A stretch of 64,000 nt of DNA from Ceratotherium simum simum (GCF_000283155.1 NW_004454178.1:25367120-25431119); one strand, 5' to 3'. Numbered from the stretch's first letter, positions 44,133-56,548 are shown. Numbers and translations: made by a program. The notes: a model not told the origin generated them from the sequence alone.

Positions 44133-45454
44133 CCTTTCATCAGCACGTGGTCACCCAGCCCAGCCCAGCCCAGCAGGCCCTCTATGCCCCCTCGCCTGAT
44201 GGGCAGTCCTGTTCTCTGGCCTGCATGCTCAGCAACGGGGGTCCAGAAGACGACTGAGAGGTAGGGTCCAGGGGGCTCTGGAGTGGGGCAGATGGGAGGT
44301 GGAGGTGGGGACTGGGGCAGGGACCAGCAGGGGAGGGTGGGTTATGGTGGGACAGCCCGGCAGGCCTGGAGATCACAGCACTGGGTGGTTTGGAGAGAGA
44401 CCCCCGCCCTGGTCAAGCCGGGCCCCTGGAGGGGGCGGAGGCTCAGCGGGTTCACTTTCCTTCATGTCCTGGCTGGAGAGGTGGGCAGGGGGAGGCTGGA
44501 CCACACCCTCCTACTGCAGCCAGGTTCCCAGTGTTCAGTCACCGGCTGGAGCTTGACTAAGACCCTTCTTCTGCTGTCCTGCCCGCTCAGCCCTGCTCAC
44601 TCCTGGCCTGGGCTGGCATCCGGTGGAGGCTCTGAGACCCTCCAGAAGCCCCTGCCCCATGCTGGGACTGCAAGGCGGTAGATGTCAGCAGACAGGGCTG
44701 AGGCCCCCAGGGAAGGTGGCTGGTCGCTCCTGCCTGCTGGCTCCTGTTGCCCTAGCAGCTGGCCAAAAGGAGCACAACAATGATGGGAATGCGAGGCCTG
44801 GGGACGGCGGCTGCCCGGCTAATCTCCTGGCCTCCCCTGGGAGGGTAGAGCTGCCTTCACCCCAGCCAGAGGGCCTCCCGGGGAGGGGGGTGAGGCAGGA
44901 CGGCCGGCGGCCCCCTGACCTCTCCTGTCTGGGCATGAGCCCAGGCAGGTCCTTGGGCCCTGAGGGGGGCTCCCTGGGCACTTCCCTGCTCTGCAGGATG
45001 GAGACGGGCACCCGTGAGGAAGGGGGCCTCAAGCTCCCCGCACCGGCCCCGTAACTCAGGAAGGCCCTCCCACCCTTAGGCGTCTATAGTTTGCCGGTTC
45101 TCCTTACGGCGCCTTGTCACTTCGATTGCGCTAATTTCACCAAGCATCTTGTCCCCATGGATGCACTGGTCCTTGTCCTTCCCTTTGATGACTCTGGAGG
45201 GTGCCCCCTAGTGGACGGGCTGTTTCTCGACTGTGCAGCTTTCTGCTGCTGTGGGTCACTCGGGGCAAAGGCCTCCATGCAGAGCATTTCTTTCTTGGGG
45301 TAATATATCAGAAGCACATAAATAAATGTGCACATAATTAAACAAGCCCAGAAGAGGATCTGCTGAATCAGATGATGTGAACGCTGGGATGCAAAATCAC
45401 CCTCCAGAGTATCCTTCGGTTGTTTCTTTACCAACCTACACCCAGCAACATGAA

Positions 45455-46135
45455 ACTTGGGAGTTCAGGGCACAGCCCCCGAGCCTGGCTCCCCCACTTC
45501 CTAGCTGTGTGATCTTGGACAAGTGACTTGAGCCTTTTGTGCCTTGGTTTCCCCCCATGTAAAAGGAACCCTAATGGCACCTACCTCTCAGGGCTGTCGT
45601 GAGGGCTAAGTGACGAACGCATGTGCCAAGCTCAGGATGTGGGGAGCACTCTGTTGGCGTCTCCACGCAGCCCCTTCCCCACCAGCCTCTCAATCTGCAG
45701 ATGAGGAGACTGGGACCAGAGAGGGGCGTGGCTCACCCAAGGTCACCCAGCAAGGTCTCAGCAGGCCCAGGCTCATGTAACGGTGGACAGTGAGGATTGG
45801 TAGGGCAGCAAAGCTTTCAAAGGCCCTCCCCAGCAGTGTTGGATCCGGGAGCAGAGGAAGCCTCTCGAGAGTTGGGGGCAACAGTGAGCCCCATGCTCCA
45901 GGGTGTCTGTGCTGCGTAGCCCAGAGTTGGGGGGGCCCAGGGTTTGGGTTCTCTTGCTGGCCCCGTCTTGCCCTGATGGCCTGGCCATGGGTAGCTCTCC
46001 TGCCCTCTGAGCCTCAGCTTCCCCACTGTGCAACGGGGAGAGTGCTGTGCCGTCCTCACGGGCTGTGGGGCTGCGTCAGGGGGGATGCACGTCCCATGTC
46101 CCTGATGCTCAGCCAATGCTTGTTGAGGGGCAGAG
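45455..46135. mobile_element. Cluster of three MIR relics
   Basis: Plus-strand MIR at 45455-45640 (agctgtgtgatcttggaca, gtgccttggtttccccccat). Reverse MIR at about 45690-45780 (gatgaggagactgggacca). Plus-strand MIR/L2-like at about 45975-46135 (gagcctcagcttccccactg). Confidence 0.75.
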
Positions 46136-46239
46136 AGGACTGACAGACAACGTCAGACAGACGGGTGACTCAAGCGAGTGAGTAGTGTCGGGGTAGTGTC
46201 CCCTTACCCCTGGCTGACCCTGCTCTCCTCTGTCCCTAG

Positions 46240-46307
46240 GATCTCCAGGCCCTTCTTCCCTGTGAGTGGGTGGGCCACAGGGGGCCCCCGAGGTGGCACC
46301 GGCAGCC
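46240..46307 (+). other. KLHL30: KLHL30 5' UTR part of the first coding exon
   Basis: A strong pyrimidine tract and tctgtccctag acceptor end at 46239, 68 bp before the start codon, implying at least one upstream non-coding exon. Confidence 0.6.
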
Positions 46308-47081
46308 ATGGTGCGGAATGTGGACGACCTGGACTTCCACCTGCCCTCGCACGCCCAGGACATGCTGGACGGCCTGCAGCGGCTGCGCTCTCAGCCCAAG
46401 CTGGCTGACGTCACACTGCTGGTGGGTGACCAGGAGCTGCCCTGCCACCGCGGACTCCTGGCGCTGAGCAGCCCCTACTTCCATGCCATGTTTGCAGGCG
46501 ACTTTGCTGAGAGCTTCTCCGCGCGCGTGGAGCTGCGGGACGTGGAGCCCGCCATGGTGGGGCAGCTGGTGGACTTCGTGTACACGGGCCGGCTGACCGT
46601 CACCCAGGGCAACGTGGAGGCCCTGACCCGCGCGGCCGCACGCCTCCACTTCCCGGCCGTGCAGAAGGTCTGCGGCCGCTACCTGCAGCAGCAGCTGGAC
46701 GCCACCAACTGCCTTGGCATCTGTGAGTTTGGGGAGCAGCAGGGACTGCTCGGCGTGGCTGCCAAGGCCTGGGCCTTCCTGCGAGAGAACTTTGAGGCCG
46801 TGGCACGTGAGGACGAGTTCCTGCAGCTGTCCCAAGACCGGCTGGCCACCTGTCTGGCAAGCGACCTGCTGCAGGTGCAGCCAGAGCAAAGCCGGCTGGA
46901 AGCCCTGCTGCGCTGGGTGCGCCATGACCCACAGGCCCGGGCTGCCCACCTGCCGGAGCTGCTCAGCCTGGTGCACCTGGATGCCGTGCCCAGGCCCTGC
47001 GTGCAGCAGCTGCTGGCCACAGAGCCGCTGATCCGGGAGTCGGAGGCGTGTCAGGCAGCCTTGTCCCGGGGCCATGAGGGG
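46308..47081 (+). CDS. KLHL30: KLHL30 coding exon 1 (BTB and BACK)
   Basis: 258 codons, phase 0 out. Starts [20 protein letters not shown]. The BTB core [20 protein letters not shown] and [18 protein letters not shown] is followed by [20 protein letters not shown]. The BACK start is [20 protein letters not shown] and the 3-box-like region lies around it. Donor gtgagt at 47082. Confidence 0.96.
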
Positions 47082-50000
47082 GTGAGTGAGGGGAGGAGCA
47101 GGGAGAGGAGCACTGGAGACCCCAGCTGCATGGGGATGGAGAGTACGGAGTGGGCATCCCCGAGGTGTCCCCAACCTTCCAACTCTACCTGCCTTGGGCC
47201 GGTTATCTGTGAGGGCATCACCGTTCATCCCCAAGTACAGACTGTGCCCTTGTGTGTGCCACACCCTGGATGTCAGGGGAAGGGGAACCCAGAGGGATCA
47301 TTCTCAACCCCCGTCTTAGAGGAGCCCACAGCTCAGTGGGGACAAACCTGGAAACAGACCTAAGGCAGCATGAGAAAGGGCAGCGCTGGGCTGGGGGCAT
47401 CCTCGGAGGAAGGGGTAGTCAGGGAGAGCTCTCCAGAGGAGGCAGCATCTGAGCTGGGCCTTAGAGGAAGGAATAGGAGCTGGGCAGGAGGGAAAACAAT
47501 CCAGGAAGATGGCACCACTTGTGTACAGGCAAAGAGCACGGACAGCATGGCAGCCGGCCACCACCTGACCCTTAGGAAGCTGATCAAGAGTTTATGGGGT
47601 GCAATTCCTATCTGTGCTGGCAGTGGGCCTGGCGGGCGGGGCAGGTCCTGATGAGGTGACAAGGAGCGGATGAGTCTGTCCACTGCTGGGCTGCCGGCTC
47701 GGGGCCTTGCTCTGGAGGCTCCTCAGGCGCCATGTCTGGGGACAAAGATGTGGCTCAGGCCCTGGGAGCTGTGTGTGGTGGCAGAATACTAACCCCTGCA
47801 CCGCCAGGCACCACCGGGCTCTGCAGGCACAACGGGCCGGCCTTGTGCTGGAGCCACAGGAGGCCCTGCCCTACTAGGCGCTCCTTGGGAATTGCTGGAG
47901 GTGGGAGGTCCAGGCCTTCAGTAGGATGGGGTCAGAGAGGCGGTGGGACCCGGGGGCCTAGGAGCTCTGGGCGGTGGCTAGTTACCAACCAGGGTGGAAC
48001 CATTCCAGCATTGGCTGCCGGGCCAGGGCCATCCTAGTGCGACCTGCTACGTGCTGCCCCGGGGAGCTGGGCTCCCGGTAGTGGGGGAGGGGGAGGCTTA
48101 TGTGGGGTACTGGGGACAGGGTCTGGGGGTCGGTTCCAAAAGTGGGTGCAGGAACACCTCCAAAAGCCATGTGGTGATGGCTGGGAGGGGAGCAGCGCTC
48201 ACACTTGGGGCACACATGGACCTGCTGTCCCCACCTCCCCCAGTTCTGAGTACTTGCTGCCATCCCTGGCCCCATGTGAGCGTGTGTGTCACGCTCACAT
48301 GGGCACATGCACAAACACATGGGCACATGCACGCTGAAGCTCGCCCCACTCCATGCATGTGCACCGACACAGGGGCACACCGGTGGACCCACGGCCACCC
48401 CCACGCATCCATGCCACCCCCTGCCCCAGAAAACGCCACCGAGGCTGCCAGCGCCTGGGGCCATTGTACGGGGGAGACAGCAGCCCTGCCCCTCTGACTG
48501 CAGCCCTCTGGGCCCACAGGCGCTGCTGGCCCTCCCGCAGACGCTGGAGGAGGTTCTGGTGGTGGTGGGTGGGCGGGCGCTGGAGGAGGACGAGGAGGGC
48601 GCCGAGGAGCCCGCCCCACACCCCGGGAACTTCGCCTTCTACGACACCAAGGCCAGTGAGTACGCCCTCCTGGTGCCCAGGGCTTGGGCCTGCAGACCCT
48701 GCATCAACGTGAACAGCCTGTGTCCTCCTAGCGGGTGGAGCGAGCGAGGGGCAGAGTCCACCGTCCTGGGTGTGCCCGGGCCTCACGGGGGGCTGCAGGG
48801 GAGCCTGGGGGCCACGGCAGAGGGAGGCGAGTCTGATGGGGGCCACTGTGGCCCTCCTGCATCCAGCCACAGCCCCCAACTTTGGTCTTTTAGGCCCTGT
48901 GGCCCCGGATACAGGGCTCTGCTGCCCAGACTGCACTGTGTGGGAGGTGGCCGCTGGCCTGAGTGGGGTAGGCAGCCTGGCTGGTGGCTTCCTCTTGGTG
49001 CCCCCTCCCCTGTGCGCCCAATGGAACCATGGCCCCAGGAGGAAAACCGGGGGCTGGGCATGCAGGCAGGGGTTGAGAGCTCTCGGTCAGCCCGAATGGG
49101 GTTCTAATTCCAGCCTTTGAGCAGGTGACTTCACCTCCCCCAGCCTCAGTTTCTTCCTCTGTGAAATGGGCTCCTCACACAGCTGTAATGAGGAGCCAAC
49201 GGGCATGGGGACCAGGCCTGTCATTTGGATGTGGCCTCTCCTGCGGGGGCGGGGCATCCCTTCCCTCCTGGGAAAGGAGGAAGAGTGAGTGGGCAGCAGG
49301 GGCTGTGGAAGGGCCACGCTGGCCCCGGGCAGCTCTTCGGAAAACACTGATGGGGGCTGGCTGATGTCCGAGGGCCACTGGGCAGGTCGCCGCCATCCCC
49401 ATGGCGTCAGACGCTGGCGGGCTCCGGGAAGTTGGAGGCCGGCTGCCCAGGTCAGGGGCTGATGAGAGGGGATTTGGGGGCTGACGTCAGGAGATGACTC
49501 TGCTGGCTCCGCCTGGGAGCAGCTGTCCCTTGGAACCTGAGGGGAGGGCGGGGAGACACTGGCAGGCAAAGGCCTGGTGCCCACTGGGAAATCCCCACCA
49601 TGGAGTGACACAGACATGAGTCAGGGGGACATGCAGTCCCTGCCCAGCAGGCAGGCCCCCAGCAAGGCCCGGAGTGCCGCGTGTCCTGAAAACTGTTGTA
49701 AATAGTAAACAGAGTCTCCCCAGGGGACGTCCCGCAGGCCTGGGTCTCTCTCACAGCCTTCCACAAACACCCAAAATGTGTCCATTTATAGGACTTACAT
49801 TCCCACGTTTATTGTCTCATTTTGATTTTTTAAAAGCATTTTCTCATCTTGTGCCTCAGTTTACCTCATGTAGCTCCAGAAAGGCAGGTTCAATGTGGGC
49901 ACCTTACTCTGTCCCTCACAGTAGGGACAATAGTCCTAACAGCCACCACCAGCTAAGCAGTCACCCTGTGACAGACAGGCGTCGTCACATGCAGCCCCTA

Positions 50001-53000
50001 CATCTCCCTGAGAGGTGGGAATTACCCCCATTCTACAGACGAGGAAACCGAGGCTAGGCTTTGTCCAAGGCCACACGGCTGGTGTGCAAGAGCTGGGATT
50101 TGGATCCACTCTGCCTGCTGCAAGGCCTGAGTCTGATCCCCTACAGGCACCTGGCTACACATGAGCACAGAAGGTGCTCAGGATGAATGAATGAATGAGG
50201 AATGAACGAATGAATCATGCTTGTGTTATAACTCACTAGTGACCAGAGATTAGGCCCCTTAATCCGTTACCCCATCTGACTGAGGTGGGACCCAACTGAA
50301 AGGTCCATTTGGGGTCAGTGGGGTCAGCTGCAGGGTCAGGGTGAGACCCAGCCTCTGGAGTCTTGGCTGCCTCTCTGCACACCCTGGGTGTGGTCCCGGG
50401 TCCACTCTGGGTGCCAGGCTCCGAGGGGTGGCATGAGGAGACGGGGGCCTTGGACCCTGCCCCAGCAGGTGTCACCCCTCACCACGGTGGCCAGCTGAGT
50501 CCTGCCCCTTGCCCTTCCATCAGTGAGGGGACATCTCTGCAGCCACTGAGTGGAGGGGCGCTGAGGGGCAAGGGGAGGCCCCAGCAGCAAGCCCAGCCCC
50601 TCTGACCCCTTGCCTCTCTCTCTTCCTACCAGAGAGGTGGATGGCACTCCCGGACTTCCCTGACTACCACAAGTGGGGCTTCTCCCTGGCAGCGCTGAAC
50701 AATGCCGTCTACGTCACAGGTGGGCACCCGGGGGTCCCTGCAGAGCTGGCTCAGAGGGAGCCAAGCTCCCAGCAGCCTCATCCGAGTAGCCGATCTGAAC
50801 TCTGAACGTGACTCCAGGGAGAACCAGCTCTCCCCCTTCACTCAATGGGACGCCTGACAGTTTAGTCAAGACTCTTCCAGAACTTTTCATGATGTGAAAA
50901 CCAGAAAATTTAAAGTCCGTGGGTCCGCACATGGGTGCAGGGAATCGTTCCATATTCTCTCTGATGTGGACCCCCTGGGTGGCCTTGCTGTGCTCCTACA
51001 GCCAGGGCCTCCCCAGAAGGAACTGCGTGATGTTGGGGGGGGGGTCACTCTGCTCTCTTATATCTTAGAAGTTGGGATCCTTGTAAGATTTTCTTGGGGA
51101 AAAAGCTTCCACTGATGGAGGTTTGAAACCGCTAATCTTGTCCCCCTGGTGTATGGGGCATGGAGGGACCTGTCCAATTCATATGTGCCACCACCGTCCC
51201 ACCCCGGCCCGGTGTCTGGCAGCACAGAGGACTGGCAGGGGGAGAAGGGGGCAGGACCTTTGGTACCCAGCCCCCACTGGCCCAGAGACCCCAGGCTGGT
51301 GGGCACCCAAGTGGAAAGAACCTCTCCCGTCAGGTGGCTCTCGGGGCACCAAGACGGACACCTGGTCAACCACCCAGGCCTGGTGCTTCCCTCTGAGGGA
51401 GGCAGCCTGGAAGCCCGTGGCGCCCATGCGGAAGGCCCGCACCAACCATGCCAGTGCGGCGCTCAACGGCGAGATCTACGCCATTGGCGGTAAGGCCCCC
51501 CTCTCCACACTCCCTGGGCACCTCCTGCTCGTCGGAGCCCCCTCCCCTCCTCTTCACGGCCTGGGAGCCTCTCAATCCTGCAGTAACAGCTCCCACCCCC
51601 ATGCCCTCACTGGGGACCAGAGACCCCCCATGCTGGCCTCAGGGACAACAGAGGCACTGCTCCCCAGTCCTGCCCTGAGGAGCTCACTGTCTGGGTAAAC
51701 AAGCCTTACACCAGGGCTCCCAGCCAGGCTGTGCTGTCACCTGGACATCCTGGGCTGAGGCTCAGGCACCAGCCTAGGCAGCCAGCTCCAGGGTGATTCT
51801 GATGCGCTCGGGGATCCAGAAAACAGGGCCATGAGTCAGTCCCCAGAAGGGGACCCGTGAGGAGCTGGGGCCTCGAGCTGCCAGCGGGGATGACCACTCC
51901 CATCCCAGAGCCTTGGGCTCAGCCCTCAGCTCGGGGTCACCTCCTCAGTGAAATCCCTGGGGTGAGGTGACCCACAATGGGTCCCTCTGCTGTCACCCTT
52001 GTCCCCACCATGCCCCCAGCCTCAGCACAGGGCCCACCTTATCTCCCTTACAGCCCAGAGCTTACAGCAAGGAGTGGCCCCAGAGACGCACAGTTAGATG
52101 AATATTGAAAAACAAAATGCGTGTGGCAGAGCAAGAGTTTCCCAACACCTCCGTAGGTGACAAACTGGCCCTGAGACCACTCTTAAGTGCCCCCACCTGT
52201 CCCAGGTAACCCCTTTTCTCTCAGTGGCTGCCGTGTCGCCCCCCCAGAGCAGAGAGCACACATAGGTCCTGAGCCCAAGGCAACTCGGGGTCCCCAGCCT
52301 CTCAGAGGTGGAGAGTGTCCCCAGTGAGAGCAGGCGTGCCCTCCCACCCGCAGGCAGGTCTGCATGGTTGTCACATTCAGACTCTTGGGAGCTGGAGTGG
52401 GGAGCTGCCTACAGCTCCGGGGTCTTACCTCTTATAGCTCCCCAGGACTGACCTCCTCCACTCCAGGGAAGGACGCCCACCATGTGAGAGGCCTGGGAGT
52501 GGCAGCTTCCAGGGGCTCCCACCAGCACCCTTCCAACCCGCTCTGGGCTCTGAAGGGTTGGCAGTGGCTGGGCTTTGCTGTGAGGCCCCCATCTCGCACC
52601 CTGGAGTCGAATATTCCTGAGTGCCCACTTCTTGGCAGTGTGGCCCTCAGCTCTCGGGCCTCAGCTTCCCTCTCTGTGAAATGGGGGTAACACCCACCTC
52701 GCGTGGCCGGGCCCTCCTTCACTTCCCTTCCCCTCCTGGGGCACCCAGGGTCGTCCCTGCGGCCTCTACAGAGCCCCGGACCCTACGTGTCCAGGAACCT
52801 TCCTTGTCCCCAGCCCCCTGCAGCCCTGACCCCCCTCCCCCGCAGGCACCACTCTGGACGTGGTGGAGGTGGAGAGCTACGACCCCTACACAGACACCTG
52901 GACGCCCGTCAGCCCGGCCCTCAAGTACGTCAGCAACTTCTCCGCAGCCGGCTGCCAGGGCCGGCTCTACCTGGTGGGCTCCAGCGCCTGCAAGTACAAC

Positions 53001-55726
53001 GCGCTGGCCCTGCAGTGCTACAGCCCCGTCACAGGTGCACGCAAGCGGGCCGGGCAGGGGGCTGGGGGCTGGGAGCAGGCAGCCAGGGGCCTCTTACAAG
53101 GGCTGCAGTCCCGTCAAAGGTGGATGGGACAGTGGAGACAGGCAGGGGCAGGGAACCAAGGGGGTCATCGGCACAGGGCCACAGTCCCATTGCAGCCTAG
53201 AGGTATGGGGGCCTGGGGGCTGGAGGCAGAGTGCCCGGGGCAGGGGACGCGGAAGCCCAGCCCCAGGTCCTGAAAGCTGTCTGGCTGGGGTGTCCGCCTG
53301 GAACTGGCCTCATGGACCGGGAGCCGTGACCCAGACCCTCAAGGCTGGGGGTGTGCCAGCTGGGGCTCTGGACTCCATGCCAGTGTTTGGCACCAGCTGG
53401 GCTCTTTCTGGCTCGGTGGCCCTCCTGCCCCATCTCTCACCCTCTGTCCCATTCTCTGCATGGTGGAGACGACAACAGGACCCATTTTGCAGGGTGGGTG
53501 TGAGGATTCCTCAGGAGATGGACTGGACCTGGAGTTAGGATGAGTGGAAAGGAGGTAGAAGCCCAGGGGTGCCCAGTTAGGGTGAGTGGGGTGGGGTGGC
53601 GGCCAGGCCAGGGCTCTGAGCGCTCTAACGTCCCTGCTGATGACCTGGGGACAAGGATCCGAGGGAGCCCTGCCCACACCAGCCTCCCCACCCCAGGGAG
53701 AGTGAGGCTAGTGAGGTGCAGGCAGTGGGCACGGCCTGTGGAGCCCCCACCCCACCCCAACCCCGCAAGGGGCTCACTCCTGAGGCTCAGAGAAGGGCCA
53801 CCCTGGTGACAGTGGGCCTGTGCCATGTCCCCGCAGACACATGGAGCGTCATCGCCTCCCCCTTCCTCCCCAAGTACCTGTCATCGCCGCGCTGTGCCGC
53901 CCTGCAGGGGGCGCTCTACCTGGTCGGCGACAACACCAAGAAGGTCTACGTGTATGACCCAGGGGCCAACCTGTGGCAGAAGGTGGGCCTCAGCCTCATT
54001 CCCAGTGCAACCCCTACCCTAGGGCAGAGAGCAGTCTTGGGACAGGGGACGTGGGGGTGTTGCCACAGGCGGTGGGCAGTGAAGGGAGACACGAGGGCCC
54101 AGAGTCCCCTTGAGGATGAGAGCCAAGGACTGTGGGCTGCTGGTCACTGTAGTGCTCTGTCCCCAGCACAGGGCCCCTGTCCTCCTTCTCAGGGAGCAAA
54201 ACCAGGCTCACTGGGACTGCTTCAGGGACAGCTGGACTAAGAGAAAGCCCATCCTTCCTGGTGCTGGCCAGGGCCAAGAGGGAGTGAGTCTCCAGTCCCC
54301 AGAGGTGGTCAAGCTGGAGAGGGCACTCCTGCGCTGTGGGTGAGGAGGGAGCAGCGGCTCCTGGACGCCCCATTCCCCCAGGGCCAGGCCTGCTACCCGC
54401 CTCCTCCTCCATCAGGACCAGGGGACAAGGTAGGAGGTGGGCATCTTGAGACCCATCCTCGGGGGCACCGGAGCCCTGACCTTTCTCCATGTTTCTTCCG
54501 GAGAAGGAGGGACAGTGCCCAGAACCCATGGTGGCCTCAGCACTAGCTGGATGCCCTGGGCCTGCCCCGCCTGCCTTGAGTTTCTCAGTCCCTGGATGCC
54601 CCAGGGGGTGGCACTGCTTCCAGAACCACCCCAGGTAGGCCATGCCGGGTGGCTGGGCGACGGCAGGGCCTCTGCGATCCTGCTGACCGCAGCTGTCCCC
54701 TGGCGTCAGCTCTCAGCTGACTGGAGGCCCCCATTACAGTGGCAGAACAGGTGCAGGGCGGGCCCTGCCAGGCTGGCGCTCTTCCTGGGCCCTGTCAGCT
54801 GGGCCTCGGCCAGCCTCTCCTGGCCTGTGCCACAGTTCTGGGCTGGGGTCCCAGCTGTGTGAGGCTCCACTTTGTCCTCTCCCAGCCTGGGCCCTTCCAG
54901 AAGTGCCTACATCTCTCTCTGGCCTCTGGAAAGCTGCTGGCCCTCACCCCACAGTCCCTATCCAGGGCACTCCTGAGGCCCTGGACCGAGGCTAGGGGTG
55001 CAGGGGCAGAACGAGGGGGCCCATGGGGTGAGCAGCCCCTCACGTGTGCGTCTCTCAGGGCTGAGGCCACATCTGTCCCCACCAAGAGAGCAGCTGGGAG
55101 TCAGAAGCCCAGCCCAGACCTCACCCCGGGAGGCAACTCCAACCTCAGGCTTCCACATCCCCCCACCCTCTCTGACTCCCCAACTTCAGATATGAGCAAA
55201 TTTGGGCCTAAGAGAGCGAGAGGAGCTGGAGACATCACCGTGGGAGATGCAGGTTGGAGGGGAGCAGTGGGGTCTCCCCACTAAAGGGAGAGTCCTTGAG
55301 GCGGAGCGGGGAGTTACAGGTCCCCAGGTAGCAGGGGTGCTGGTGCCCTGGATGGGATGTTGGGCAGATGCTGGTGGTCCTCTCTGCATGTCCCCAGCTC
55401 TGCCTCACCCCGAGGGCACCCCTAGCCACCACTCTCCAGCCGCCCACTGGACACTGACCGCCGACCGTCCACAGGTACAGTCCCTGCACAGCCTGCATGA
55501 GAACGGCGCCCTGGTGCCGCTGGGCGACGCGCTCTACGTGACGGGCGGCCGCTGGCAGGGCATGGACGGCGACTACCACGTGGAGATGGAGGCCTATGAC
55601 CGCGGGCACGACGCCTGGGTCCGCCACGGCGCCCTGCCCCGCCTCTGGCTCTACCACGGGGCCTCTACCATCTTCCTGGACGTCTCCAAGTGGACGCAGC
55701 CCTTCAGCCCCGCCCAGGAGCACTGA
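46308..55726 (+). CDS. KLHL30: Kelch-like protein 30, complete gene model of seven coding exons
   Basis: BTB-BACK-Kelch protein. By family analogy it is a substrate adaptor for CUL3-RING ubiquitin ligases; its own substrate is not known to me, and expression is reported mainly in muscle. Exons: 46308-47081, 48520-48655, 50633-50719, 51334-51489, 52846-53034, 53837-53982 and 55475-55726. They sum to 1740 bp, 579 residues, against 578 in human from memory, with all phases consistent. BTB about residues 20-135, BACK about 140-250, and six Kelch blades from about 270 to the C-terminus. The start GCCATGG is a strong Kozak context. Intact, no lesions. Confidence 0.95.
47082..48519. other. KLHL30 intron 1
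   Basis: 1.44 kb. A reversed L2-like relic lies at about 47350-47580 (gcatctgagctgggcctta, gagctgggcaggagggaaa). A small repeat (tgggcacatgcac, twice) is at 48300-48334. Acceptor tgggcccacag ends at 48519. Confidence 0.6.
48520..48655 (+). CDS. KLHL30: KLHL30 coding exon 2
   Basis: 136 bp, phase 0 to 1. [19 protein letters not shown] opens the first Kelch blade (VVVGG), then an acidic insert [10 protein letters not shown] and FAFYDTKA. Donor gtgagt at 48656. Confidence 0.94.
49930..50150 (-). mobile_element. MIR relic, reverse, fairly complete
   Basis: Ccccattctacagacgagga, then aaggccacacggctggtgtg, then agctgggatttggatccac. Confidence 0.8.
50185..50215. repeat. (AATG)n simple repeat
   Basis: Gaatgaatgaatgaggaatg then aacgaatgaatc; likely the tail of an L2-type relic. 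Confidence 0.8.
50633..50719 (+). CDS. KLHL30: KLHL30 coding exon 3
   Basis: 87 bp, phase 1 to 1. [20 protein letters not shown] then [10 protein letters not shown]: end of Kelch blade 1 (W-LP) and start of blade 2. Donor gtgggc at 50720. Confidence 0.93.
50720..51333. other. KLHL30 intron 3
   Basis: 614 bp, no identified element. Acceptor ctcccgtcag ends at 51333. Confidence 0.6.
51334..51489 (+). CDS. KLHL30: KLHL30 coding exon 4
   Basis: 156 bp, phase 1 to 1. [20 protein letters not shown], then [20 protein letters not shown] and GEIYAIG: Kelch blades 2-3. Donor gtaagg at 51490. Confidence 0.94.
51490..52845. other. KLHL30 intron 4
   Basis: 1.36 kb. MER5-like text at about 51705-51810 (gggtgattctgatgcgctc) and a plus-strand MIR end at 52615-52695 (cctcagcttccctctctgtg). 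Acceptor tcccccgcag ends at 52845. Confidence 0.6.
52846..53034 (+). CDS. KLHL30: KLHL30 coding exon 5
   Basis: 189 bp, phase 1 to 1. [20 protein letters not shown], then [20 protein letters not shown] and [18 protein letters not shown]: Kelch blades 3-4. Donor gtgcac at 53035 is suboptimal but forced by phase. Confidence 0.94.
53035..53836. other. KLHL30 intron 5
   Basis: 802 bp, GC-rich, with no clear element. Acceptor tgtccccgcag ends at 53836. Confidence 0.6.
53837..53982 (+). CDS. KLHL30: KLHL30 coding exon 6
   Basis: 146 bp, phase 1 to 0. [20 protein letters not shown], then [20 protein letters not shown]: Kelch blade 5. Donor gtgggc at 53983. Confidence 0.94.
53983..55474. other. KLHL30 intron 6
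   Basis: 1.49 kb, GC-rich, nothing identifiable. Acceptor cgtccacag ends at 55474. Confidence 0.6.
55475..55726 (+). CDS. KLHL30: KLHL30 terminal coding exon
   Basis: 83 codons plus [23 protein letters not shown], then [20 protein letters not shown] and [20 protein letters not shown]: last Kelch blades and C-terminus ending AQEH. Confidence 0.95.
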   Translation, partial: VQSLHSLHENGALVPLGDALYVTGGRWQGMDGDYHVEMEAYDRGHDAWVRHGALPRLWLYHGASTIFLDVSKWTQPFSPAQEH

Positions 55727-56548
55727 GCCGCTCCTCGTCACACCTGGGGGGCCCAGCGGCGCCCCCACCTCTGTGGGATGGCCCCCCTCTTATTTTTACT
55801 CGTTTGTTCACTAAGAGCCACTGTCCCCTCCAGGGCTCGGGCTGGGCTCGGGCCACCAGGGATGTCAGAGGACACAGCCTTGGTCTCCGCAGCCAGCACT
55901 AACCAAACTCTCTAGAGTCTAAGATGACTAGCGGCAAGGGCTGGGCCTCTGGATGCCTGTATAGAGGGGAGAGGCAGCTCTCCCACCCATGGGCGTGTTT
56001 GAGACCTCAGGGGAAGGAGCTGAGGGGTCCGGGGAAGCATTGTGAGAACTCTCTTGGCTCTCTGAATGTGGCTGTTCCTGGCTGTGTCTCTCACCGGTGG
56101 CTTTCGGAGGAGTTGCACAAATGGGGGGTGACATGGAGTAGCCCAGGAAGCTGAAGCTGTTGGGGAGGGTGGACACAGAGCAAAGGGTCCTGGGGCGGGG
56201 TCAGCACCAGGCCTTCATGGGCCTGCTTCTGCCTGGCCTACAGTCGGCAGCCGCCCCTCTCTGGGCCTCAGGCACATGGGGCTGGCTCAGGTGGGCTCTC
56301 GGCTCTCCCTGCCCCCAGCCTTGCATGCTGCCACCTTGTTTCCAAAGGCTGCTCCTCGGGACAAAGGAGGCCCAGCTGTTTCTGTATCACGCCGCCCAGG
56401 AGGGCAGCACAGAGGGTGGCACTGGAAGGAAGGAGGTGGGGCGTGGGGGCCAGGAGAGAGGGGTAGGGGGAGAGGGGGTCCGCAGAGGCTTCCCAGGGAG
56501 GTAAGCAGGAAGGGGTGCTCCCTGGGCGGGATTTCCCCTGTTTATTGG

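Larger units (their letters stand above)
39136..46239. other. ESPNL-KLHL30 intergenic region and KLHL30 5' end
   Basis: About 7 kb. It holds MIR fragments (39265-39345; 39845-39895), an MLT1-like LTR, an old L1 relic with a SINE, a CTGGG array, candidate KLHL30 promoter motifs near 43.5-44.2 kb and three MIR relics at 45.45-46.13 kb. 43,200-43,480 and 44,280-45,060 show nothing identifiable. Confidence 0.55.
48656..50632. other. KLHL30 intron 2
   Basis: 1.98 kb. MIR relics at about 49100-49200 (plus) and 49930-50150 (minus), and an (AATG)n tract at 50185-50215. Acceptor cttcctaccag ends at 50632. Confidence 0.65.

Noticed and set aside
46236..47264. 342-codon minus-strand open frame across KLHL30 exon 1
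   Set aside because: It mirrors the sense BTB-BACK coding exon, whose GC-rich codons suppress stops on the opposite strand. Its product has no recognisable domain and low-complexity composition.
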